Of a DNA stretch of 30,334 nucleotides, positions 1 through 7,225 are shown piece by piece. Both the position numbers and the translations under genes were made by a program. This DNA comes from Actinomycetes bacterium (GTDB lineage: Bacteria; Actinomycetota; CALGFH01): positions 1 through 30,334 of the forward strand of contig JASLIH010000399.1 in assembly GCA_030152105.1 (NCBI GenBank). The letters are read 5' to 3'. The stretch's first letter is position 1. The number at the start of each line of letters is the position of its first letter. The notes under the pieces were generated by a model. That model was given only the letters and a program-made list of their open reading frames with translations, had not been told where the DNA came from and searched no databases.

Positions 1-2
1 CC

Positions 3-605
3 AAGCAGTTCGCCGCCGCCCACGAGGGGTCGACCATCCACCAGGGCAACATCGGCGTCGCCGCCGACTGCGAACGGGTCATCGGCGAGGTCCTCGAGCA
101 GCATGGCCAGCTCGACATCCTGGTCAACAACGCCGGCATCACCATCGACAAGACGGTCCGCAAGATGTCGGTGGAGGACTGGGACCGGGTCGTCCACGTC
201 AACCTGTCGGGCGCCTTCTACCTGAGCCGGGCCGTGCTCCAGCACATGCTGGACCGTGGCTACGGCCGGATCATCAACATCAGCTCGGTGATCGGGGAGA
301 AGGGCAACATCGGCCAGGCCAACTACGCCGCCGCCAAGTCGGGGCTGTTCGGGCTGACCAACAGTCTGGCCCTTGAGACGGCCCGCAAGGGGATCACGGT
401 CAACTCGGTCGCGCCCGGGTTCATCGCCACCGAGATGGTCTCGGCGATGCCCGAGGAGGTCCTGAACAAGGTGATCGCTCAGATCCCGGTCGGCCGGCTG
501 GGGGAGCCGGAGGAGATCGCCCGGGTGGTCGAGTTCATTGCCGACCCCGAGTCGGGGTACATCACCGGGGAGGTCTACGGGATCAACGGCGGGCTGTACA
601 TGTGA
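3..605 (+). CDS. phaB: Acetoacetyl-CoA reductase / 3-oxoacyl reductase (SDR), 5' end outside the window
   Basis: C-terminal 200 residues of a classical short-chain dehydrogenase. The reading frame is already open at base 3, so the NAD(P)-binding GxxxGxG motif lies upstream of the window. Visible landmarks, counted within the fragment, are NNAG (42-45), the VNLSG asparagine (67), the catalytic serine in NISS (95), YAAAK with Tyr108 and Lys112, and the terminal INGGLYM. This family reduces 3-oxoacyl thioesters with NAD(P)H. FabG (acyl-ACP) and PhaB (acetoacetyl-CoA) cannot be told apart by motif. I prefer PhaB because a thiolase gene follows 26 bp later on the same strand and PHA synthase and phasin genes are adjacent. 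In that pathway it makes (R)-3-hydroxybutyryl-CoA, the monomer for PHA synthase. The SDR call is firm; the substrate is inferred from neighbours. Confidence 0.9.
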   Translation, partial: KQFAAAHEGSTIHQGNIGVAADCERVIGEVLEQHGQLDILVNNAGITIDKTVRKMSVEDWDRVVHVNLSGAFYLSRAVLQHMLDRGYGRIINISSVIGEKGNIGQANYAAAKSGLFGLTNSLALETARKGITVNSVAPGFIATEMVSAMPEEVLNKVIAQIPVGRLGEPEEIARVVEFIADPESGYITGEVYGINGGLYM

Positions 606-631
606 GGTTGCGAAAGCGAGGAGTGTGAAAG

Positions 632-1822
632 ATGGCTGCAGGACGTGAGGTCGTTGTCGTTTCCGGGGTCCGCACGGCCGTCGGGAAGTACGGGGGGAGC
701 TTGAAGGACATGCCGCCGGCCGACCTCGGGGCGGCGGTGGTCAGGGAGGCTGTCAGCCGGTCGGGGGTCGAGCCGGCCGACGTCGGGCACGTGGTGTTCG
801 GCAACGTGATCCATACCGAGACCCGCGACATGTACCTGTCCCGGGTGGCGTCGGTCAACGGGGGCCTCCCGGTGGAGACGCCCGCCTTCACCCTCAACCG
901 GCTGTGCGGGTCGGGGCTCCAGGCGATCGTCTCGGCCGCCCAGATGGTCATGCTGGGCGACACCGAGGTCGCCCTGGCGGGAGGGTCCGAGGTGATGAGC
1001 CGGGGCCTGTACGGGGTGCCGGCGATGCGCTGGGGCGCCCGCATGGGCGAGACGTCGGCCGTCGACATGATGGTCGGGGCGCTGACCGACCCCTTCGACG
1101 ACTGCCACATGGGGGTCACGGCTGAGAACGTGGCCGGCAAGTGGGGCATCTCCCGCGAGGACCAGGACGCGCTGGCCGTGCAGAGCCACCAGCGGGCGGC
1201 CAAGGCCACGGCCGAGGGGTACTTCAAGGAGCAGATCCTCCCGATCGAGCTCAAGTCCCGCAAGGGCACGGTCGTCTTCGACACCGACGAGCACATCCGG
1301 GCCGACGCCTCCATGGAGGGCATGGCCAAGCTGCGGCCGGTGTTCGACAAGAGCGGCTCGGTGACCGCCGGCAACGCCGCCGGGATCAACGACGCCGCCG
1401 CCGCGGTGGTGCTGTGCGACGCCGAGGTGGCCGAGCGCAAGGGCCTGGAGCCGCTGGGGCGCCTCGTCGCCTACGCCCACGCCGGGGTCGAGCCCAAGTA
1501 CATGGGCATTGGCCCGATACCGGCGGTCCGGCTGGTGCTGGAGAAGGCCAACCTCAAGGTCGATGACATCGACGTGTTCGAGGTCAACGAGGCGTTCGCG
1601 GCCCAGGCACTGGCCGTGGTCCGCGACCTCAGCCTGCCCGAGGACCGCACCAACCCCAACGGCTCCGGCGTCTCCCTCGGCCACCCCATCGGGGCCACCG
1701 GCTGCATCCTCACCGTCAAGGCCCTGTACGAGCTGAAGCGCACCGGGGGCCGCCGCGCGCTGGTCACCATGTGCATCGGCGGCGGCCAGGGCATCGCCGC
1801 CATCTTCGAGCGGGCCGCGTGA
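632..1822 (+). CDS. phaA: Acetyl-CoA C-acetyltransferase (biosynthetic thiolase)
   Basis: Full-length thiolase of 396 residues, the usual size. It condenses two acetyl-CoA to acetoacetyl-CoA, the first step of PHB synthesis. The nucleophilic cysteine is Cys92 in LCGSGLQA. The catalytic histidine is His351 in GHPIGATG and the second cysteine is Cys381 in CIGGGQG; the spacing matches biosynthetic thiolases. The ATG at 632 is preceded by GAGGAG about ten bases upstream. The gene lies 26 bp behind the reductase gene, so the two probably form one transcript. It converges on phaC, with about 70 bp between the stops and no convincing terminator hairpin there. A role in other acetoacetyl-CoA metabolism is possible, but the setting among PHA genes makes the assignment strong. 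Confidence 0.95.
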   Translation: MAAGREVVVVSGVRTAVGKYGGSLKDMPPADLGAAVVREAVSRSGVEPADVGHVVFGNVIHTETRDMYLSRVASVNGGLPVETPAFTLNRLCGSGLQAIVSAAQMVMLGDTEVALAGGSEVMSRGLYGVPAMRWGARMGETSAVDMMVGALTDPFDDCHMGVTAENVAGKWGISREDQDALAVQSHQRAAKATAEGYFKEQILPIELKSRKGTVVFDTDEHIRADASMEGMAKLRPVFDKSGSVTAGNAAGINDAAAAVVLCDAEVAERKGLEPLGRLVAYAHAGVEPKYMGIGPIPAVRLVLEKANLKVDDIDVFEVNEAFAAQALAVVRDLSLPEDRTNPNGSGVSLGHPIGATGCILTVKALYELKRTGGRRALVTMCIGGGQGIAAIFERAA

Positions 1823-1892
1823 GCGCCTAGACGGCGAGGCCACGAGGCCGAGCCGACACGGGCCGTCCTATCCTCGGCGTATCCCCGGGGCC

Positions 1893-3605
1893 CTACTTCT
1901 CGTGGACGTAGGACCCGGGGGCGTCGGCGATTGGGGGGTGCCGGTCGCTGCCCATGGGCGGGGGCTTGCGGCGCTGGCCGCCATGGGCCTTGGCCCAGCC
2001 GACCCAGTCCTCCCACCACGAGCCCTGGTGCTCGGTGCCGCCGGCCAGCCAGACGTTGGGGTCGGGCGGGGTCTCGTCGTTGGTCCAGTGGCGCGCCTTG
2101 GGGCTGGGCGGGTTGACGATGCCGGCGATGTGGCCCGATGAGCTGAGCACGAACCGGGTGTCGCCCTTGACCAGCTGGGTGGTGTTGTACGAGGACGTCC
2201 AAGGGGTGATGTGGTCGGTCACGGCCCCGACCAGGTACAGGTCCTGGGTCACCGCGTCCAGGTTGAGGCGCACCCCGGCCAGCTCCATCTCGCCCCGCGT
2301 GAGCTGGTTCTCCAGGTAGCAGGTGCGCAGGTAGAACGAGTGCATGGCCGCGGGCATGCGGGTCGAGTCCGCGTTCCAGGCCAGGATGTCGAAGGCCGGC
2401 GGGTCCTCGCCCATGAGCCAGTTGCTGGCCACGTAGTTCCAGATGAGGTCGTTGGCCCGCAGCAGGTCGAAGGTGGTGGCCATCTCCCGGCCCTCGAGGT
2501 AGCCCTGGCGGGCCATCTTGGCCTCGAGGCGCTCGACCGTGTCCGGGTCGGTGAAGTTCCCCAGCACCCCGGGCGATGAGAAGTCGATCAGGGTGTTGAG
2601 CAGGGTGGCCGACTTGACCCGCTGGTCGCCGATGGCGTCCAGGTAGGCGATCAGCATGGTCGTCAGGGTCCCGCCGAGGCACAGCCCGACCACGTTGGCC
2701 TGGGGCGCGCCGGTGATGTCGCGGACCACGTCCAGGGCGGTGACCGGCCCCTGGAGCAGGTAGTCGTCCAGCTTCACCCCCCGCATGGTCTGGTCGGGGT
2801 TGCGGTAGCTGATGGCGAACACGGTGTGGCCGTGGTCGACCGCCCACTGGATGAAGCTGCGCCCCGGGGCCAGGTCCATCACGTAGTACTTGTTGATCCA
2901 GGGCGGGCTGCACAGGATCGGCGTCTCATAGGCGGTGCGGGTCGTCGGCGAGTACTGGAGCAGCTCCATCAGGGAGTTACGGAACACCACCTTGCCCTTG
3001 GTGGCGGCCAGGTTCTCGCCCAGGGAGAAGGGGCTGGCATCGACCTGGCGCGGCTTGCCGCCGTTGCTCATCAGGTCGTCCAGGAAGTTGTTGATCCCCT
3101 TGGCGGCGCTGCGCCCGCCGGTGTCGAAGGCCCGCTTGAGGGCGGCCGGGTTGGTGGCCAGGAAGTTCGACGGTGCCATGGCGTCAATCAGCAGCTGGGT
3201 GGCCAGCTCGGCCTTGCCCCGCCAGCGCGGGTCCAGCTCGGCCGCGGCCACCAGCTCCCTGGCCAGCCTGGCCGTCAGCAGGTAGCTCTGCTGGAGCCCG
3301 AAGAACAGCGGGTTGCCGGCCCAGGCCTCGTCGGCGAAGCGGCGGTCCCTGGCCGGTGTCGGGATCGGCGGGGCCGTCTGGCCCCCGAAGGCCCTGGCCG
3401 CGCTGACCGCGCCGGTGGCGGCCAGGCCGGCGGCGTACCGGATCCCGGCCAGCGCGCCGCCCCATGGATGACGGACGAGCCCGGCCCCGACCTCGGCCAT
3501 CGCCCGGGCAAGTGAGACAGGGTCGAGACTGGCGACGAGCCCGGCCTCGGGGCCGAGGGCCTCAGCCGCGCGCTCGGCAACGCGTTCGGCGTCCTGTGGA
3601 TCCAT
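1893..3605 (-). CDS. phaC: Class I poly(3-hydroxyalkanoate) synthase
   Basis: PHA synthase that polymerises (R)-3-hydroxyacyl-CoA on the granule surface. From the ATG at 3605 it has 570 residues, typical of class I. The lipase-like box GLCLGG carries the nucleophile Cys309; Asp464 (VTDHITPW) and His492 (SSGHIAG) complete the triad. The N-terminal 190 residues are the PhaC N domain. A TTG in frame at 3644 would add 13 residues, but the bases from 3644 to 3615 look like a promoter (TTGACG, 18 bp, CATAGT), and there is no ribosome binding site before either codon. I therefore choose ATG 3605, translated from an almost leaderless mRNA. It lies downstream of the phasin gene on the same strand, separated by a strong hairpin, so it probably has both its own promoter and some read-through. 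Confidence 0.95.
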   Translation of the reverse strand: MDPQDAERVAERAAEALGPEAGLVASLDPVSLARAMAEVGAGLVRHPWGGALAGIRYAAGLAATGAVSAARAFGGQTAPPIPTPARDRRFADEAWAGNPLFFGLQQSYLLTARLARELVAAAELDPRWRGKAELATQLLIDAMAPSNFLATNPAALKRAFDTGGRSAAKGINNFLDDLMSNGGKPRQVDASPFSLGENLAATKGKVVFRNSLMELLQYSPTTRTAYETPILCSPPWINKYYVMDLAPGRSFIQWAVDHGHTVFAISYRNPDQTMRGVKLDDYLLQGPVTALDVVRDITGAPQANVVGLCLGGTLTTMLIAYLDAIGDQRVKSATLLNTLIDFSSPGVLGNFTDPDTVERLEAKMARQGYLEGREMATTFDLLRANDLIWNYVASNWLMGEDPPAFDILAWNADSTRMPAAMHSFYLRTCYLENQLTRGEMELAGVRLNLDAVTQDLYLVGAVTDHITPWTSSYNTTQLVKGDTRFVLSSSGHIAGIVNPPSPKARHWTNDETPPDPNVWLAGGTEHQGSWWEDWVGWAKAHGGQRRKPPPMGSDRHPPIADAPGSYVHEK

Positions 3606-3614
3606 CTGGTGATC

Positions 3615-3644
3615 ACTATGACGAGCAGCCGCGTACTGCGTCAA
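3615..3644 (-). promoter_or_regulatory. Predicted phaC promoter giving a near-leaderless mRNA
   Basis: On the minus strand, TTGACG (3644-3639) is followed after 18 bp by CATAGT (3620-3615). Transcription would start about seven bases further on, within a few bases of the ATG at 3605. No Shine-Dalgarno sequence is present. Leaderless mRNAs are common in actinobacteria. This is a consensus match by eye, not a mapped start site. Confidence 0.5.
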
Positions 3645-3656
3645 CTGCGCCCGGAA

Positions 3657-3690
3657 GCACGACGAGGCCCTGGATTGGGCCTCGTCGTGC
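3657..3690 (-). terminator. Perfect 14-bp hairpin between phasin and phaC genes
   Basis: Arms 3657-3670 and 3677-3690 are exact inverse complements (GCACGACGAGGCCC with its partner) around the 6-base loop TGGATT. It sits 38 bp beyond the phasin stop and 13 bp before the phaC promoter. There is no U-run, so it would be a U-less terminator or partial attenuator. Such an element would keep abundant phasin expression separate from lower phaC expression. Confidence 0.75.
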
Positions 3691-3727
3691 CGGGGGATCC
3701 CGGTGGGGGGTCTAGGTGAGAGTCAGG

Positions 3728-4048
3728 TCAGCTCTTGACGCTCTTGGCGGCCCTGGTGCCCTGCTCCTCGAGCTTCTCGTAGAGCGGGGTGGTCACCTGG
3801 ATCGCCTTGTGGAAGAAGTCGCGCTGGGCCTTGAGCAGCTCGAACGCGAAGTCGTAGGTGGTGTCGACGAGCTCGGCGGGGGAGGGGTAGCGGTCGGCGC
3901 CCGGCCAGGCGGCGGTCCGGGGCACGAACTGCTCGGCCGCCTCGGTCCAGCTGCGCAGCCCGTCGACCACGGCCTCCTGGCCCTTGCGGATGGTGTCGAG
4001 CACCTGGCCCTGGAGGTCGTCAGTGGCGGTCTTGGTGGTGGTGGCCAT
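3728..4048 (-). CDS. Phasin-like PHA granule-associated protein
   Basis: Small helical protein of 106 residues (MATTTKTATDD...) rich in Ala, Glu, Lys and Gln, without signal peptide or membrane segment. The stretch DTTYDFAFELLKAQRDFFHK is typical of actinobacterial phasin-like proteins, which coat PHA granules and control their number and size. The frame is open 26 codons further upstream, but the ATG at 4048 has a good AAAGGA ribosome binding site seven bases before it, and the extra codons contain the promoter and operator. The phaC gene lies downstream on the same strand. It is probably repressed by the divergent XRE protein, because a palindrome overlaps its -10 box. Phasins are poorly conserved, so the call leans on size, composition and position. 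Confidence 0.82.
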   Translation of the reverse strand: MATTTKTATDDLQGQVLDTIRKGQEAVVDGLRSWTEAAEQFVPRTAAWPGADRYPSPAELVDTTYDFAFELLKAQRDFFHKAIQVTTPLYEKLEEQGTRAAKSVKS

Positions 4049-4090
4049 GTAGGTTCCTTTCGGGGTGTACCGGTGTGTTTCCTTGATGCG

Positions 4091-4126
4091 ATGCAAACTA
4101 TAGTTCGCATACCAATGGTTTGTCAA
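4091..4126 (-). promoter_or_regulatory. Phasin promoter with overlapping 20-bp palindromic operator
   Basis: Minus-strand TTGACA (4126-4121), 18-bp spacer, TATAGT (4102-4097): a near-consensus housekeeping promoter. The sequence 4091-4110, ATGCAAACTATAGTTCGCAT, is a 20-bp palindrome broken at only one base pair, and its centre is the -10 box. A second short dyad, ACCA-A-TGGT, lies at 4111-4119 between the -35 and -10 boxes. This is a classic repressor-over-promoter layout. The only regulator gene nearby is the divergent XRE gene starting at 4146. Confidence 0.8.
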
Positions 4127-4145
4127 GTGCTACCCTCTTAGGGTC

Positions 4146-4517
4146 ATGAACGACCCATGGAAGTCGCAGATGGAGGCCCTCGGCTCCTTCATCCGGACCC
4201 AGCGCAAGCTGGCCGACCTGTCGCTGCGCGAGCTGGCCGAGATGACTGAGGTCTCCAACCCCTACCTGAGCCAGCTGGAGCGGGGCCTGCACCAGCCCTC
4301 GGTCCGGGTCCTCAAGTCGATCGCCAACGCCCTCAACGTGTCCGCCGAGACCCTGCTGGTCCAGGCGGGCCTGCTGGAGGACGGCGTCGAGGGCGACCCA
4401 GCCGCCGGTTCTTCGGTCGAGGTGGCCATCCGCACCGACCCGGTCCTGTCCAGCGACCAGAAAGAGGCCCTGATCAACGTGTACCGGGCCATGGCGCACG
4501 ACCGCCGCTCCGGCTGA
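4146..4517 (+). CDS. XRE-family HTH regulator, probable regulator of PHA granule genes
   Basis: A 123-residue DNA-binding protein. Residues 10-70 form a Cro/C1-type helix-turn-helix (RTQRKLADLSLRELAEMTEVSNPYLSQLERG in outline, with the expected S-x-L-E-x-G pattern). The remaining 50 residues have no recognised domain. The gene is divergent from the phasin gene with 97 bp between starts; that gap contains the palindrome over the phasin -10 box. I infer that it represses the phasin promoter and perhaps its own, a role played in other bacteria by unrelated PhaR or PhaQ proteins. The ATG at 4146 has only a weak ribosome binding site. The ECF sigma gene begins 8 bp after its stop, so it may head a three-gene transcript. 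Binding of PHA or phasin by this protein is not shown by the sequence. Confidence 0.88.
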   Translation: MNDPWKSQMEALGSFIRTQRKLADLSLRELAEMTEVSNPYLSQLERGLHQPSVRVLKSIANALNVSAETLLVQAGLLEDGVEGDPAAGSSVEVAIRTDPVLSSDQKEALINVYRAMAHDRRSG

Positions 4518-4525
4518 GGGCCGGC

Positions 4526-5194
4526 ATGAGCGCGCCGGTCGCCGGCTCCGCCACCTCGGCGGACGACCTGGAGCTGCTGGCCCGGCTGCGCCGGGGCGAC
4601 GAGGCGGCGTTCACCCAGCTGGTCGAGCGGCTCCACGGCCCGATGCTGCGGGTGGCCATGATCCACGTCGGCAACCGGGCCGTGGCCGAGGAGGTCGCCC
4701 AGGACGCCTGGGTCGGGGTGCTGGCCCAGCTGGACCGGTTCGAGGGGCGCTCGTCGCTACGGACCTGGGTCCTGCGGATCGTCGCCAACCGGGCCAGGAC
4801 CCGGGCCGTGCGTGAGCGCCGCACCCTCCCCTTCTCCTCCCTCGACGGCGCGGCGGAGCCCGGCCGGCCGGCGGTCGAGCCGGAGCGGTTCCTGCCCGCC
4901 GGCCACCGCTGGGCCGGCCACTGGGCGTCGCCGCCACGCTCGTGGGGCGACGTGCCCGAGGAGCGGCTGCTGTCGGCCGAGACCCGGGCCGAGGTCGGGC
5001 GGGCCGTCGAGCTGCTGCCGCCTGCTCAGCGGGCGGTGATCACCCTGCGCGACGTCGAGGGGATGACCGCCGCCGAGACCTGCGAGCTGCTCGAGCTGAC
5101 CGAGGGCAACCAGCGGGTACTGCTCCACCGGGCCCGGTCAAGGGTGCGCCGGGCGCTGGAGCGGTACCTGGACGAGACCGAGGTGGCCCGATGA
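4526..5194 (+). CDS. ECF-type RNA polymerase sigma factor
   Basis: A 222-residue group 4 sigma factor. Region 2 covers about residues 27-97 (FTQLVERLHGPMLRVA through VAQDAWVGVLAQLDRF and RTWVLRIVANRARTRAVRERR) and region 4 covers about 157-213 (LLPPAQRAVITLRDVEGM...TEGNQRVLLHRARSRVRRALE). The linker between them, about 100-150, is long and Pro/Gly-rich. The gene starts 8 bp after the XRE gene and its stop overlaps the start of the anti-sigma gene in ATGA, so sigma and anti-sigma are translationally coupled. The target genes cannot be read from this window; no convincing autoregulatory promoter was seen upstream of the XRE gene. The family call is firm. Confidence 0.95.
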   Translation: MSAPVAGSATSADDLELLARLRRGDEAAFTQLVERLHGPMLRVAMIHVGNRAVAEEVAQDAWVGVLAQLDRFEGRSSLRTWVLRIVANRARTRAVRERRTLPFSSLDGAAEPGRPAVEPERFLPAGHRWAGHWASPPRSWGDVPEERLLSAETRAEVGRAVELLPPAQRAVITLRDVEGMTAAETCELLELTEGNQRVLLHRARSRVRRALERYLDETEVAR

Positions 5195-5442
5195 CCGACC
5201 CGATGGCCGAGGACCTCGAGTGCCGGCAGGTGGTCGAGGCGGTGACCGACTACCTGGAGGGCGCGATGGCGCCCGGCGACCGGCTGCGGTTCGACCACCA
5301 CCTGGCCCTCTGCGAGGGCTGCCACGACTACCTGGAGCAGATGCGGACCGTCATCCGGGTGGCCGGCCGCCCGGCGGCCGACGCGGTCCCGCCGGAGACG
5401 ATGGCCGGGCTGCTGCGGGCGTTCCGGGACTGGCGGCGCTAG
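5191..5442 (+). CDS. Cytoplasmic zinc-binding anti-sigma factor (zf-HC2/ZAS type)
   Basis: An 83-residue protein with Cys11, His37, Cys41 and Cys44, that is C-x25-H-x3-C-x2-C, the ZAS zinc motif of anti-sigma factors. There is no membrane segment, so it should act as a soluble partner that holds the preceding ECF sigma factor, possibly responding to thiol oxidation as RsrA-type proteins do. The start ATG at 5191 overlaps the sigma stop (ATGA). Its last 92 bases lie antisense to the 3' end of the MFS gene. The pairing by position is strong; redox sensing is only a family-based possibility. Confidence 0.9.
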   Translation: MTDPMAEDLECRQVVEAVTDYLEGAMAPGDRLRFDHHLALCEGCHDYLEQMRTVIRVAGRPAADAVPPETMAGLLRAFRDWRR

Positions 5443-6529
5443 CCGAGCGGCGCAGCAGCAGCGCCGCGACCAGGCAGGCCAGGGCGGTCGCGAGCACGGT
5501 GGTCGGGATCACGGCCGGCGAGCTGGCGTCGGCCAGCCGGCCGATCACCACCGGCAGCATCACCCCGCCGAGGTTGGCGGCCGCGAACACCATCGCCGTC
5601 GACCCCCGCGCTCCCGGAGCCGTCTGGGCCAGCCAGGCCAGCGCGGTCGGGAACACCGGCCCAAGGGCCAGGCCGGTCAGGGTGTAGGCGGCCGGGGCGA
5701 GCGCCGGGACATGGGCCAGGCCCAGGCCGACCGCCGCCAGCAGCAGCGAGCCGGCGGCCAGCGCCGGCGCGGATATCCGCAGGGCCAGCGGGATGGCCAG
5801 CAGTCGCCCGGTGGTGAGGGCCGCCCAGTAGCCGGCCGTCCAGCTGGCCGCCGCGGCCTCGCCGGTCCCGCCGGCCAGCAGGCTGGTCGCCTCCCAGCCG
5901 CCGATCCCGCTCTCGACCCCCACATACAGCGCGCACAGGGCCACGAACCCGCCCACCACCCCGAAGGCGGGCCGCTCTGTGGCGGGCGCCGCCACCCGGG
6001 CGGTCCTCGGCAGGTCGCGGGTCAGGGCGAGGCCCGCCACGGCCAGCAGGGCCCCGGCACAGAACGGCACCCGGTACCCGCCGGTGACAGCCACGGCCAG
6101 CGGCCCGACCACGGCGCCCGCGCCGAAGCAGGCCCCGAGCAGGTTGAGCATGGCCGTGGCCCGCTCGCCGAAGCCGTCGGCGAACACCACGTTGATCTCG
6201 ACCACCACCACCCCGAACCCGACCCCGAGCCCGAACGCCGCCACCAGCACCAGCCCCCACGCCGGGGCGAAGGCGACCCCGGCCGCCCCCGCGACCAGCA
6301 ACGCGACCGCCACCCTCAGCCAGGTCCGCGGGGCCAGCCGCCGTTCCAGCCCCCACCAGGCGATCCCGGTCATCGCACCCGCGAAGTGGGCGCTGAGCAC
6401 CAGGGCGGACCCGCTCCCGCCCACCCCGAAGGCCTCCCGCAGCTCGGGGATGGCCGGCCCGTACAGCGACAGCACCAGCCCTGCCGCCGCCGCCAGCACC
6501 AGCACCCCGACCGTGCTCGCCCGACTCAC
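5351..6529 (-). CDS. MFS transporter
   Basis: About 392 residues with roughly twelve hydrophobic segments, beginning STVGVLVLAAAAGLVLSLYGPAIPEL and including a typical first-half loop (GLERRLAPRTWLRV). Cytoplasmic-membrane permease of the major facilitator superfamily; the substrate is not deducible. I choose the GTG at 6529 because AGAGGGG precedes it; a GTG at 6571 would add 14 residues that are encoded inside a tandem DNA repeat. The C-terminal end after LLLRRSA is a Pro/Gly/Ala/Arg-rich tail of about 30 residues encoded antisense to the anti-sigma gene, probably an extension past an ancestral stop. It sits about 120 bp downstream of the marR gene on the same strand, so MarR may regulate it too. 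Confidence 0.88.
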   Translation of the reverse strand: MSRASTVGVLVLAAAAGLVLSLYGPAIPELREAFGVGGSGSALVLSAHFAGAMTGIAWWGLERRLAPRTWLRVAVALLVAGAAGVAFAPAWGLVLVAAFGLGVGFGVVVVEINVVFADGFGERATAMLNLLGACFGAGAVVGPLAVAVTGGYRVPFCAGALLAVAGLALTRDLPRTARVAAPATERPAFGVVGGFVALCALYVGVESGIGGWEATSLLAGGTGEAAAASWTAGYWAALTTGRLLAIPLALRISAPALAAGSLLLAAVGLGLAHVPALAPAAYTLTGLALGPVFPTALAWLAQTAPGARGSTAMVFAAANLGGVMLPVVIGRLADASSPAVIPTTVLATALACLVAALLLRRSASAASPGTPAAARPSSPAGPRRPPGGRPPG

Positions 6530-6649
6530 CGGGGCACCCCTCTGGAGTTCCCCAGACCTCTCCCGCTTCACCGAGGCACCCTCCTGGGGTTCCCCTGGCC
6601 CTCCCGAATCACCGGGGCACCCCCCTGGGGTTCCCCGGGCCCCTCCGCC
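6526..6649. repeat. Three imperfect tandem repeats of 41-42 bp
   Basis: Units at 6526-6567, 6568-6608 and 6609-6649. Each starts TCACCGRGGCACCC, continues with a TGGGGTTCCCC-like core and ends in a C/T-rich stretch. The array fills the gap between the marR stop and the start of the MFS gene and includes the GTG chosen as that gene's start. Function unknown. Confidence 0.85.
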
Positions 6650-6652
6650 AGC

Positions 6653-7159
6653 TCACTCCTGGTCGTCCGTGAGGCGGGCGGTGGCCTCCTGCTGGCGGCG
6701 GGCGGCCTCGGTGAGGAAGTGGAGGATCACCTCGAGCTGGTCGTCGGTGTAGCCGGCGAAGAGCTCCTGGAGGGAGCGGACCCAGTCGCCGAACAGGGGG
6801 GCGACCCGCGCGTAGAGGCGCTCGACGTCGACCTCGACCAGGACGCTGCGCCGGTCGTCGGGGTTGGGGATGCGCCGGGCGAAGCCCTTGTGCTCCAGCC
6901 GGGTGATCAGGCCGGTGACCGACGCCGGGGCCAGCCCGGTCTGCCTGGCCAGCTCTCCGGCGGTCAGCGGCCCGGAGCGTTCCAGCAGGTCAAGGGCCTT
7001 CTCCTCGGTGGCGTTGAGCCCCTGCCGGGCGGCCACGGCGGTGTGGAACATGACCGTGGCCACGCTGGAGGCCCGGCCGGCCAGGGCCAGGCGCTCCAGC
7101 AGCTCGGCCCGCCGGCCCGTCGGGGCGCGCGTGTCGTCCGGAACAAGGGGACTTGTCAT
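6653..7159 (-). CDS. MarR-family transcriptional regulator
   Basis: A 168-residue winged-helix regulator. The recognition part lies at about residues 62-93 (GPLTAGELARQTGLAPASVTGLITRLEHKGF) and the wing at about 95-110 (RRIPNPDDRRSVLVEV, with the family's D-x-R-x motif). It starts 66 bp from the divergent FAD monooxygenase gene, and the gap holds a 20-bp dyad that is a likely operator. MarR proteins usually repress a divergent gene and release DNA on binding an aromatic ligand; here the natural target is the monooxygenase and possibly the MFS gene downstream. The ligand is unknown. Confidence 0.93.
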   Translation of the reverse strand: MTSPLVPDDTRAPTGRRAELLERLALAGRASSVATVMFHTAVAARQGLNATEEKALDLLERSGPLTAGELARQTGLAPASVTGLITRLEHKGFARRIPNPDDRRSVLVEVDVERLYARVAPLFGDWVRSLQELFAGYTDDQLEVILHFLTEAARRQQEATARLTDDQE

Positions 7160-7179
7160 GCCGTCCAGTGTAGCCTATA

Positions 7180-7199
7180 TTTAGTTTGTCCAAACGAAA
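7180..7199. promoter_or_regulatory. Probable MarR operator
   Basis: TTTAGTTTGTCCAAACGAAA at 7180-7199: arms TTTnGTTTG and CAAACnAAA around two bases. It is centred between the start of marR (7159) and the start of the monooxygenase gene (7226), where it could cover both promoters. The A/T-rich arms stand out in this GC-rich window. Confidence 0.75.
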
Positions 7200-7225
7200 T
7201 ACTTACCCCATGAGAGAAGGACGAG

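Noticed and set aside
1823..1892. Terminator between convergent phaA and phaC
   Set aside because: Only short 5-bp pairings are visible; nothing comparable to the perfect stems elsewhere in the window.
1471..2913. A 480-codon minus-strand frame across phaA and phaC
   Set aside because: Shadow frame; the phaC frame carries the catalytic triad and family length.
6526..6649. CRISPR-like array
   Set aside because: Direct head-to-tail units with no unique spacers, only three copies and imperfect.
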